Shown here: one piece after another, positions 57,304 through 64,000 of the stretch
How positions within the stretch are numbered: position 1 is the first letter of the stretch
How the letters are laid out: every line of letters begins with the position of its first letter
From: Paenisporosarcina sp. HGH0030
Lineage (GTDB): Bacteria; Bacillota; Bacilli; Bacillales_A; Planococcaceae
NCBI RefSeq assembly: GCF_000411295.1
Contig: NZ_KE150422.1
Location: forward strand, 401,238 to 465,237
DNA length: 64,000 nucleotides
Direction: 5' to 3'
Position numbers and translations under genes: made by a program
Notes under the pieces: model-generated
Database searches by the model: none
Told to the model about the DNA's origin: nothing
What the model saw: the letters and a program-made list of their open reading frames with translations, nothing else

Positions 57304-57973
57304 GAGATTCCCTCCACTGTTTAACGATAGATTTGAATAACGCTAATCCGTCTGTACCACCAATTAGTTCGTGCACTGCACGCTCTGGATGTGGCATCAT
57401 ACCCAAGACATTACCTCGTTCGTTGATTATCCCTGCAATGTCTTCAACACTGCCATTTGGATTGTCGTTCGTATAAGTGAAAACAATTTGATTGTTTGCT
57501 TTTAATGAAGCAAGTGTTTCTTCATCACAACTATAGTTTCCTTCGCCGTGCGCGATTGGAACTTGAATCACTTGGTCTTTTGCATATTCAGCTGTAAACA
57601 TGGTGTTGTTATTGACGACTGTCAAATCAACGGTACGACACATAAACTTCAAGTTTTTATTGCGTAACAAAGCACCAGGAAGTAAACCCGCTTCGGTTAA
57701 AATCTGGAATCCATTACAAATACCAAGAACTGGTTTACCTGCATCAGCTGCTTTTTTCACTTCACTCATAACGTTAGAGAACTGAGCAATTGCACCACAT
57801 CGCAAGTAGTCTCCATAAGAGAATCCACCTGGTAGTAAAATGCCGTCATAACCACTTAAATCTTTCGTATCGTGCCACACATATTCAGCTTCTTCACCAA
57901 GCTCGTCTTTAATTGCATGGTACATATCTAAATCACAGTTCGATCCTGGGAATACGAGGACTGCAAATTTCAT
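57287..57973 (-). CDS. purQ: FGAM synthase, glutaminase subunit
   Basis: Class I glutamine amidotransferase of 228 residues delivering ammonia to PurL. The nucleophile is the Cys in [11 protein letters not shown], with the His/Glu pair in [26 protein letters not shown] is also diagnostic. It overlaps purS by four bases (ATGA), so PurS, PurQ and PurL are translated in sequence. Confidence 0.97.
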   Translation of the reverse strand: MKFAVLVFPGSNCDLDMYHAIKDELGEEAEYVWHDTKDLSGYDGILLPGGFSYGDYLRCGAIAQFSNVMSEVKKAADAGKPVLGICNGFQILTEAGLLPGALLRNKNLKFMCRTVDLTVVNNNTMFTAEYAKDQVIQVPIAHGEGNYSCDEETLASLKANNQIVFTYTNDNPNGSVEDIAGIINERGNVLGMMPHPERAVHELIGGTDGLALFKSIVKQWRESHVSHA

Positions 57974-58224
57974 TTGCTTACAGCCTCCTCGACATCGTAC
58001 CTATAATCTTCAATCACTGTGTTCGTTAATAATTTTTCACACATCTCTTTAACTACCACGTCTAGCTCTTTTTCAGAATCATCCACTTGAATTTCTAAGT
58101 ACTTTCCAATACGAACATCTGCAACTTCGTTATAGCCCATTGTATGCAGAGCTCCCATTACGGCCGAACCTTGTGGGTCTAATACACTTTCGCGAAGCGT
58201 TACATAGATTTTTACTTTTTTCAT
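57970..58224 (-). CDS. purS: FGAM synthase, PurS subunit
   Basis: An 84-residue small subunit that bridges PurQ and PurL. It starts [20 protein letters not shown] and has [15 protein letters not shown], typical of PurS. ATG at 58224 follows GGAGG and overlaps the purC stop in ATGA. The longer open frame upstream lies inside purC and is rejected. Confidence 0.95.
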   Translation of the reverse strand: MKKVKIYVTLRESVLDPQGSAVMGALHTMGYNEVADVRIGKYLEIQVDDSEKELDVVVKEMCEKLLTNTVIEDYRYDVEEAVSK

Positions 58225-58937
58225 TGTGTGATTCCTCCTAGACGGGATAGTATGATTTCGTATGCGTCCGTTAATTGACCTAAATCTCTGCGGAACACGT
58301 CTTTGTCCAGCTTTTGTTTTGTTTTTTCGTCCCATAAGCGGCACGTATCAGGTGAAATTTCATCAGCTAGCAATACATTGCCTTCATTGTCCCGGCCAAA
58401 TTCTAGTTTGAAATCAACTAAAATAACACCGATTTCTTTGAAGAATTGCGTCAATATCTCATTTACTTGTAATCCCTTATCATAAAGAGCTTGTACTTCT
58501 TCTTTAGAAGCGATGTTCAAAAGCTCGATGTGCTCTTCAGTAATGAGGGGATCACCAAGTTCGTCGTCTTTGTAGTAGAACTCGACGATAGGGCGTGCGA
58601 GTTCTACTCCTTCATCCAGTCCGAGGCGCTTAGCTAAACTGCCCGCTGCGACCTGGCGAACCACGACTTCGATTGGAATGATGTCAACTTTTTTCACTAA
58701 TTGCTCATGATCGGATAATTGCTCAACGAAATGAGAATCAATACCTGCAGCTTTCAATTTTTCAAACAGTAAAGATGTGATTTGGTTATTCAACGTACCT
58801 TTTCCTGCGATTTCAGCTTTCTTTTCTCCGTTAAACGCAGTTGCACTATCCTTGTATTCCACAAAAAGAATATCTTCTTTGTCTGTTGTATATAATCGTT
58901 TCGCCTTACCTTCATACAAAAGCTGACCTTTTTCCAC
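58221..58937 (-). CDS. purC: SAICAR synthetase
   Basis: Couples aspartate to CAIR with ATP. The 238 residues contain LYEGKAKRLYTTD at the start, DIIPIEVVVRQVAAGSLAKR, and LVDFKLEFGRD and DEISPDTCRLWD near the end, all standard for bacterial SAICAR synthetase. It lies 14 bases after purB and overlaps purS by four bases. Confidence 0.97.
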   Translation of the reverse strand: MEKGQLLYEGKAKRLYTTDKEDILFVEYKDSATAFNGEKKAEIAGKGTLNNQITSLLFEKLKAAGIDSHFVEQLSDHEQLVKKVDIIPIEVVVRQVAAGSLAKRLGLDEGVELARPIVEFYYKDDELGDPLITEEHIELLNIASKEEVQALYDKGLQVNEILTQFFKEIGVILVDFKLEFGRDNEGNVLLADEISPDTCRLWDEKTKQKLDKDVFRRDLGQLTDAYEIILSRLGGITQ

Positions 58938-58951
58938 GTGTATTCCCCCGA

Positions 58952-60247
58952 TTAGTTTAGTCCGAGACGTTCGAAAATCATATCGACATGTTGGATATGG
59001 TAGTTATAGTCAAAGCAATCGTCCAATTCTTCTTTAGACAATTGAGAAGTAATGGTTTCGTTCTGTTCAACGACACCACGGAAAGCAATTTGGTTTTCCC
59101 AAGCTTCCATCGCACAAGGTTGAACTGTATCATACGCTTCTTCACGAGCCATTCCTTTGTCAATCAAAGCAAGAAGAACGCGTTGTGAGTAAATCAAACC
59201 GAGTGTGCTGTCCATGTTGCGTTTCATATTGTTTGGGAATACCGTCAAGTTTTTTACGATGTTTCCGAAACGATTTAGCATGTAGTTTAAAGCGATTGTC
59301 GCATCCGGTAAGATGACACGCTCAGCTGAAGAATGTGAAATATCACGTTCATGCCACAAAGACACATTTTCATAAGCAGTCAACATATATCCGCGAATTA
59401 ATCGTGCAAGACCAGTCATGTTTTCAGAACCAATCGGGTTACGTTTATGTGGCATAGCAGATGATCCTTTTTGACCTTTTGCAAATGATTCTTCCACTTC
59501 ACGTGTTTCTGATTTTTGCAGACCACGAATTTCTGTTGCAAACTTCTCTACAGACGTTGCAATCAATGCCAGTGTGCTCATGTATTGTGCATGGCGGTCA
59601 CGTTGCAATGTTTGTGTCGAGATTTTTGATGCTTCGATTCCTAAGTTTTCACAAACATATTTCTCTACAAATGGATCGATGTTTGCGTATGTTCCAACTG
59701 CACCAGACATTTTGCCTGTTTCAATTGATTTTGCAGCTGCTTCAAAACGTTCTACGTTACGCTTCATTTCTTCATGCCATAAGGCAAGTTTCAAGCCGAA
59801 TGTCGTTGGCTCCGCGTGAACACCATGCGTACGTCCCATCATGACCGTGAATTTATGTTCTTTTGCTTTATTGGCCAAGATTTCAACGAAATTGTTCAAA
59901 TCTTTACGAAGGATTTCATTTGCTTGCTTGATGATGTAAGAAAGAGCTGTATCAACTACATCCGTTGAAGTCAGTCCGTAATGTACCCATTTACGCTCAT
60001 CGCCAAGTGTTTCAGATACTGCACGAGTGAAAGCAACAACATCATGACGCGTTTCTTCTTCAATTTCTAAAATGCGATTAATATCAAATGAAGCATTAGC
60101 ACGAATTTTCGCTACGTCTTCTTTTGGAATATCGCCAAGTTCAGCCCATGCTTCACATGCCAAAATCTCAACTTCCAACCATGCTTGGTATTTGTTTTGT
60201 TCCGTCCAAATTGCTCCCATTTCAGGGCGAGTATAACGTTCTATCAT
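58952..60247 (-). CDS. purB: Adenylosuccinate lyase
   Basis: Splits fumarate from SAICAR in IMP synthesis and from adenylosuccinate in AMP synthesis. The 431-residue fumarase/aspartase-superfamily protein has [49 protein letters not shown] and the signature [17 protein letters not shown] with the catalytic flexible loop. It lies 12 bases after purK. Confidence 0.97.
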   Translation of the reverse strand: MIERYTRPEMGAIWTEQNKYQAWLEVEILACEAWAELGDIPKEDVAKIRANASFDINRILEIEEETRHDVVAFTRAVSETLGDERKWVHYGLTSTDVVDTALSYIIKQANEILRKDLNNFVEILANKAKEHKFTVMMGRTHGVHAEPTTFGLKLALWHEEMKRNVERFEAAAKSIETGKMSGAVGTYANIDPFVEKYVCENLGIEASKISTQTLQRDRHAQYMSTLALIATSVEKFATEIRGLQKSETREVEESFAKGQKGSSAMPHKRNPIGSENMTGLARLIRGYMLTAYENVSLWHERDISHSSAERVILPDATIALNYMLNRFGNIVKNLTVFPNNMKRNMDSTLGLIYSQRVLLALIDKGMAREEAYDTVQPCAMEAWENQIAFRGVVEQNETITSQLSKEELDDCFDYNYHIQHVDMIFERLGLN

Positions 60248-60259
60248 ATAGTTCTCCTT

Positions 60260-61384
60260 CTATTCCGACCAAATGCCGGAATGCTCGATTTCTTGTAGCG
60301 TTTGATTTATATCGTTTGTCAAAATGGTCACATGCCCCATTTTACGTTTTGTTTTCGCTTCTTCTTTGCCGTATAGATGAATGGACCAGTCTGGGTATTT
60401 AGAAATCGCGTTCGATAGAGGAACGACGTGTTCTCCAAGTACATTGACCATGACAGTCGGTTGATGCAGGATAGGCTTCCTTAGAGGCCATCCGCAAATT
60501 GCACGCACATGTTGATGAAACTGTGATATCGTACTACCTTCTATTGAATAGTGTCCTGAGTTATGAGGACGTGGCGCCAACTCGTTAATCACAATCGTGT
60601 CATCTTTCAGCACAAACATTTCAACTGCCAAAGTGCCGACTAACTGTAAATGATCAGCAATTTGTTCTGCCGCTTCTGTAGCTTGTGTCAGAATCGATTC
60701 AGTTACACGAGCAGGTACAATCGTTTCGTGTAAAATATGATCTTTATGAATATTTTCACCTACAGGCAGGCAATAGGTTTCCCCGTTTCCATTACGCTGT
60801 ACGATAACTGAAATTTCTTTACCGAATGGCACGAACGCTTCCGCAACACACGCACCGTGATTGAATAATGGTTCCGCCAGTATTAAATCGGCTTCCGATT
60901 CGAGCTTTACTTGACCTTTGCCATCGTAACCGCCGTATGCGGTTTTGACGATACAAGGGAAACCAACCTCATTAATACATGCTTTCAGTTCCACAATACT
61001 TGTCGCAACTATATAGTCTGCAACCGGTACACCAGCCTGACAAATTTCAGCTTTTTCTGTAATTCGGTTTTGTGTTATACGGACAAGTTCTGCCCCCTGA
61101 GGAATATAAGCATATTCAGCTAACCGCTTAAGTCCTTCATAATCAATATTTTCAAATTCGTACGTAATGACATCACTGACATCTGCTAGCTCTTCTAAAG
61201 CCGTCTGGTCATTATAAGGTGCAACAATTCGTATATCCGCGATTTGACCGCAAGGCGATTCCATACTTGGATCGAGCACTGCAATTTTGAATCCGGCTTC
61301 CTTGGCAGCCAAAGCCATCATTCGACCTAATTGACCTCCACCAATAATTCCAATTGTTTGTCCTGGTGAAATGGTTTTAATCAT
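60260..61384 (-). CDS. purK: N5-carboxyaminoimidazole ribonucleotide synthetase
   Basis: ATP-grasp enzyme of 374 residues making N5-CAIR from AIR, bicarbonate and ATP. The N-terminus has [20 protein letters not shown]. The central part has [18 protein letters not shown] and the end [17 protein letters not shown]. It overlaps purE by four bases. Together with purE it forms the bacterial two-step carboxylation route. Confidence 0.97.
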   Translation of the reverse strand: MIKTISPGQTIGIIGGGQLGRMMALAAKEAGFKIAVLDPSMESPCGQIADIRIVAPYNDQTALEELADVSDVITYEFENIDYEGLKRLAEYAYIPQGAELVRITQNRITEKAEICQAGVPVADYIVATSIVELKACINEVGFPCIVKTAYGGYDGKGQVKLESEADLILAEPLFNHGACVAEAFVPFGKEISVIVQRNGNGETYCLPVGENIHKDHILHETIVPARVTESILTQATEAAEQIADHLQLVGTLAVEMFVLKDDTIVINELAPRPHNSGHYSIEGSTISQFHQHVRAICGWPLRKPILHQPTVMVNVLGEHVVPLSNAISKYPDWSIHLYGKEEAKTKRKMGHVTILTNDINQTLQEIEHSGIWSE

Positions 61385-61869
61385 ATGAGGTCACCGTTGC
61401 TTTCAAATACTTTGTCCTTCGTCGCTTCACGTCTTAAGTCTAAATTGTGTGCCAAAGTTTGATCGGTCATTGCTAGCATTTGAGCAGCAAGCAATCCTGC
61501 GTTCGTTGCTCCAGCTTTGCCGATAGCGACTGTCGCAACAGGAACGCCACCTGGCATTTGAACTATGGATAGTAACGAATCAAGACCATTCAATGCTTTT
61601 GATTGAATAGGAACCCCAATAACCGGTAACGTCGTTTTCGCTGCAACCATACCCGGTAAATGTGCGGCTCCGCCAGCTCCCGCAATAATCACTTGAATTC
61701 CTCGTGTTCTTGCTGACATCGCATACTCAAACATTAGATCTGGCGTGCGATGCGCCGACACCACTTTTTTTTCATAAGGGACTTGCAGTTCATCTAATAT
61801 GTCACATGTATGTTTCATTGTTTCCCAATCACTTGAGCTTCCCATGATCACGCCGATTTTTGCATTCAT
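61381..61869 (-). CDS. purE: N5-CAIR mutase
   Basis: Moves the carboxyl group of N5-CAIR to C4. The 162-residue class I PurE has [33 protein letters not shown] with the catalytic His, and [14 protein letters not shown]. It is the first gene of the operon and starts 300 bases after the probable transcription start, behind a purine riboswitch. AAGGAG precedes the ATG. Confidence 0.97.
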   Translation of the reverse strand: MNAKIGVIMGSSSDWETMKHTCDILDELQVPYEKKVVSAHRTPDLMFEYAMSARTRGIQVIIAGAGGAAHLPGMVAAKTTLPVIGVPIQSKALNGLDSLLSIVQMPGGVPVATVAIGKAGATNAGLLAAQMLAMTDQTLAHNLDLRREATKDKVFESNGDLI

Positions 61870-61887
61870 CTGAAATCGCTCCTTTAT

Positions 61888-61950
61888 AGAAAAGCTTAAA
61901 GCGCTACACTAGTTTGACAACGAGCAAACACTTGAAGCTAGACATTATTG
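61888..61950. repeat. Degenerate relative of the 119-bp repeat, just upstream of purE
   Basis: AGAAAAGCTTAAAGCGC, ACACTAGTTTGACAACGAG and CTTGAAGCTAGACATT align in order with the reverse complement of the camS-side repeat (AGAAAAGCGAAAAGCGCC, TTCTAGCTTGACGCTGACG, CTTGTAGCTGGACATC). It begins next to the purE ribosome binding site. Confidence 0.62.
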
Positions 61951-61951
61951 A

Positions 61952-62012
61952 CAAAAAGTCCCCAAATAAACTGCTCACTATGCATGAAAAGCAGTTTACT
62001 TGAGGACTTTAA
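61952..62012 (-). terminator. Riboswitch-controlled terminator in the pur leader
   Basis: On the minus strand, AGTCCTCAAGTAAACTGCT pairs with AGCAGTTTATTTGGGGACT (GU pairs and one mismatch) and is followed by TTTTTG. Forming it would stop transcription about 80 bases before purE. Confidence 0.82.
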
Positions 62013-62085
62013 AGAAAAGGGGTTATGAACGGCTGACATATACATATGCAGACTCACATCCTTATTTTCATCCAAAAGTTGCTTT

Positions 62086-62154
62086 CCCGCATAGTCCGGT
62101 CATTTACGGTGACCTGGTAGAGACGCTAAAGCCAATTCTTTAGCATATATGGGG
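62086..62154 (-). promoter_or_regulatory. Purine riboswitch aptamer, guanine/hypoxanthine type
   Basis: The minus strand reads CCCCATATATG, P2 TAAAG/CTTTA, the conserved GTCTCTACC junction, P3 GGTCA/TGACC with the CCGTAAA loop, and GGACTATGCGGG closing P1. Closing pairs are CCC-CATA with TATG-GGG and one bulged C. The GACTA in J3/1 gives C at the specificity position, meaning guanine or hypoxanthine rather than adenine. Ligand binding should favour the downstream terminator and switch the operon off. Confidence 0.95.
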
Positions 62155-62175
62155 ATTATCGTTGTTCTTATTCAT

Positions 62176-62204
62176 ATTTTAACAACCATTAGGACTCGAG
62201 TCAA
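62176..62204 (-). promoter_or_regulatory. Promoter of the purine operon
   Basis: TTGACT (62199-62204) and TAAAAT (62176-62181) on the minus strand, spaced exactly 17 bases. The transcript would start near 62169, just ahead of the riboswitch. Confidence 0.82.
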
Positions 62205-62208
62205 CGCT

Positions 62209-62254
62209 AAAATGCGAACGATAAATTTTCAGAAAACAATATCGTTCGGTTTTT
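62209..62254. promoter_or_regulatory. Paired PurBoxes (PurR operator)
   Basis: Two oppositely oriented boxes, AAAATGCGAACGATAAAT (62209-62226) and its inverted partner ATATCGTTCGGTTTTT (62239-62254), share the CGAAC core of Bacillus PurR sites and lie just upstream of the -35. PurR would repress when PRPP is low, adding to the riboswitch. Confidence 0.8.
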
Positions 62255-62268
62255 CGCCAGTTTTTAGG

Positions 62269-62457
62269 TTATTCAGAGATGTACGTACCTTTAAATTGGA
62301 TGATTTGACGAATTGGGACGATTTCTCCATTCACTTCTTGGAACATCGGCTCTTCCCTTCGCCCTGTTGGCATATAGCCTTCAGTCTGCATACGCTTTAA
62401 ACAGTCATCAATGGTTTCATTCTCTGCTACTTCAAACCATACAGTCTTTTTCTTCAT
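62269..62457 (-). CDS. yebG: NETI-motif protein (YebG-like)
   Basis: A 62-residue cytoplasmic protein. It contains the defining NETI motif in [20 protein letters not shown], followed by [14 protein letters not shown]. subtilis YebG lies in the same position just upstream of purE. Function is unknown. Its ATG overlaps the end of the DUF2179 gene by four bases, and it ends inside the pur promoter region. Confidence 0.88.
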   Translation of the reverse strand: MKKKTVWFEVAENETIDDCLKRMQTEGYMPTGRREEPMFQEVNGEIVPIRQIIQFKGTYISE

Positions 62458-62996
62458 TTAAATAGTTTTCCTTTCCTTACCGTTTTAACCCAGAATCCAC
62501 CATGAATAGTTTTCGGCTCATAAGCAATAATAAATGCTTTTGGATCAAGCTCTTTAATCGTTGCATACAGTTTCAATTCATATTTTCGGGGAGTCAGGAT
62601 TTGCATCGCTTTTCGGTTACCTTCAAGACCATTCGCTTCCCAATCAGTTACTCCATATCCTTTATCACGCAAAAGGCGTGGCAAGGTACGATTTTCTTCA
62701 GTCGTAATTACATTTACCGTAATATAACCAAGGGCCATCTTCTCTTCTATTTTCGTACCAACAAGTACCCCAGTACCATACCCAACTGCGTAGGCTATAA
62801 GGTTTTGGATCTCATTCAAGTTATCCAATACTAATCCAAGACCCACAACATATATAACCACTTCAATGGTGCTGAGAAACGCTGCAAAATAACGATAACC
62901 CTTCAACGTCATTATCATGCGCACTGTAAAAAACGAAACATAGACAATATTTATAGTAAATATGATTAATACCATCAAAAGTGCATCATTGCTCAT
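62454..62996 (-). CDS. yebE: DUF2179 membrane protein (YebE-like)
   Basis: A 180-residue protein with three N-terminal helices (about 5-25, 35-55, 60-85; includes [20 protein letters not shown] and [20 protein letters not shown]), then a cytoplasmic DUF2179 domain ([39 protein letters not shown]). DUF2179 domains of some family members bind cyclic dinucleotides. ATG at 62996 follows GAAGGGAAG, and nine upstream codons are rejected. It is coupled to yebG. Confidence 0.9.
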   Translation of the reverse strand: MSNDALLMVLIIFTINIVYVSFFTVRMIMTLKGYRYFAAFLSTIEVVIYVVGLGLVLDNLNEIQNLIAYAVGYGTGVLVGTKIEEKMALGYITVNVITTEENRTLPRLLRDKGYGVTDWEANGLEGNRKAMQILTPRKYELKLYATIKELDPKAFIIAYEPKTIHGGFWVKTVRKGKLFK

Positions 62997-63399
62997 AATA
63001 AACTTCCCTTCATGAAAAAACATTAAGCCCCTATCTTATTAGAGAACCCTTTAGAATACAAGAAATTTTGCGGAATTTCTGTAATTCACATTAAAACAAA
63101 GCTATTTACTGTTAAAGCGAAAAGCGACTAATATGCTAGGAAGTTATTTAAATTTTACTTATATTAAATTTGCCCTTTAATGAAAAGATGTAAACTACTT
63201 TTAGTTAGTAAGCCATCCAGTCGCTTTGAACCGGCTGATTCAACTGGATGTTCAAGAAAATCCCATCAAATAGAAGAGAGCCATGCAGCGACCGGCAGAA
63301 TCTCCACCATTCAGGGGTTTGTGATAGTCGATTGTCTCATAACCCAAGTTAAACAGTCGGGTGAAACAAGCTCGTTCGCTTAAAATCAACAGTTGTAAA

Positions 63400-63495
63400 T
63401 TTATCAATCAAACTGGAGATTTATCGTGCAGATTGGATACTTTATCGCTCAAACTAAAGATTTATCGTTCAAATCGAAGCATTTATCGCTCAAAC
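63400..63495 (+). repeat. Phased short-repeat array B (five units, period 20-21 nt)
   Basis: Units beginning TTTATC start at 63400, 63420, 63441, 63461 and 63482, spacings 20, 21, 20 and 21, the same as array A. Cores read TTTATCAATCAAACT, TTTATCGTGCAGATT, TTTATCGCTCAAACT, TTTATCGTTCAAATC and TTTATCGCTCAAACT. The preceding bases 63024-63399 show no gene or element that I recognise. Confidence 0.92.
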
Positions 63496-63522
63496 TCATC
63501 TCACGAGCAAGTAGACTTGCCC

Positions 63523-63685
63523 CCTTGTTTCCTCGAACTACTTGCACCTCTCTTTTCTCACTCACCTTCGTACTGCGCTTAAAAAACAACACAAAAAAAC
63601 CGATACCTTGAAAGGTATCGGTTTCTTATTTTGCCTAGCGACGTCCTACTCTCACAGGGGGCTCCCCCAACTACCATCGGCGCTA
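63523..63685 (-). repeat. Partial duplicate of the rRNA operon 3' end (truncated 5S plus terminator)
   Basis: Bases 63633-63685 match the last about 53 bases of the 5S gene (with GGGGGCTCCCCC for GGGGGAAACCCCC), then similarity stops at CGGCGCTA. The downstream terminator and flank (63523-63632) also match the sequence after the intact 5S (63773-63882). The copy lacks the 5' half of 5S and cannot be functional 5S rRNA. Confidence 0.88.
63590..63623 (-). terminator. Terminator in the duplicated rRNA 3' end
   Basis: Stem AAACCGATACCTT / AAGGTATCGGTTT followed by seven T residues on the minus strand. Confidence 0.85.
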
Positions 63686-63839
63686 GGCTGCGAAAGACGA
63701 TGAACGGCAGATTTCTTCGTCAACCGCAGGTCTTCGAGTCTCGCGTATATTATACGCTCCGAGTCTCTTCCCTTTGTTTCCTCGAACTCTTTGTTCCTCC
63801 TCTTTCTCGCACACCTTCGTACTAAGCTTAAAAAACAAA

Positions 63840-63873
63840 CACAAAAAAACCGATACCTCGGAAGGTACCGGTT
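63840..63873 (-). terminator. Terminator of the rRNA operon
   Basis: Stem AAACCGGTACCTT / CGAGGTATCGGTTT-type hairpin followed by TTTTTTTGTG on the minus strand, about ten bases past the 5S gene. Confidence 0.85.
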
Positions 63874-63882
63874 TCTTACTTT

Positions 63883-63999
<117 letters not shown>

Positions 64000-64000
64000 T

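Noticed and set aside
58225..58344. N-terminal extension of PurS by 40 codons
   Set aside because: It lies inside purC in another frame and is absent from PurS. ATG at 58224 has GGAGG.
62149..62400. Plus-strand ORF across the pur promoter and yebG
   Set aside because: It covers the riboswitch, promoter and PurBoxes and is antisense to yebG, with no binding site.
63633..63685. A second 5S rRNA gene
   Set aside because: Only the 3' half matches. The 5' half and helix I partner are missing, so it is a truncated duplicate.

Overview
The window looks like a chromosomal segment of a low-to-moderate-GC, endospore-forming Bacillales bacterium, probably near Sporosarcina and other Planococcaceae. 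The family placement is an inference. The support is a pur operon in the Bacillus order (purEKBCSQLFMNHD), the neighbourhood yerA-yerB-yerC-pcrB-pcrA-ligA-camS-gatCAB, strong GGAGG-type ribosome binding sites, and Bacillales riboswitches.

Layout. 1-7.5 kb: the end of an unknown gene, a BCCT osmolyte transporter, a lipoprotein, and a complete Bce-type peptide-sensing and resistance module (regulator, kinase, ATPase, permease). 7.7-16.2 kb: an accessory stretch with a secreted glycerophosphodiesterase, a low-GC operon (XRE-cupin regulator, EutH-like transporter, M24B peptidase), and a scatter of gene remnants: a retropepsin-like tail, a short-chain dehydrogenase tail, a decayed secreted protein, and a large serine recombinase tail. 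16.4-25.1 kb: RNA-modification genes (dus, rlmCD), small enzymes and unknowns. 25.2-29.5 kb: a manganese riboswitch controlling a Spo0M-like gene and a TerC exporter, then cydA-cydB-cydS preceded by an extra small membrane ORF. 29.6-33.8 kb: NUDIX hydrolase, lipid kinase, thioredoxin-like protein, K+ channel subunit and a TPR-like protein.

34.1-47.8 kb (minus strand): the housekeeping block gatB-gatA-gatC, camS-ligA-pcrA-pcrB, yerC-yerB-yerA, covering Gln-tRNA amidation, a pheromone lipoprotein, NAD-dependent DNA ligase, a repair helicase, archaeal-type lipid synthesis, a TrpR-like regulator, and an amidohydrolase. 49.1-62.3 kb: the twelve-gene de novo IMP operon, read on the minus strand from one sigma-A-type promoter, flanked by paired PurBoxes and led by a guanine-type purine riboswitch plus terminator. 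Most genes are overlapping or tightly spaced. 62.3-64 kb: yebG and yebE homologues, then the 5S rRNA end of an rRNA operon running into the window from the right. Its 3' end plus terminator is partly duplicated.

The most unusual signal is non-coding. Four separate intergenic spacers carry short repeats phased at 20-21 nt, each with its own core motif beginning TTTA. A second, unrelated family of about 119 bp forms a tandem array next to camS, and its degenerate relatives sit directly upstream of purH and purE. No CRISPR array, tRNA gene, intact insertion sequence or prophage was recognised.
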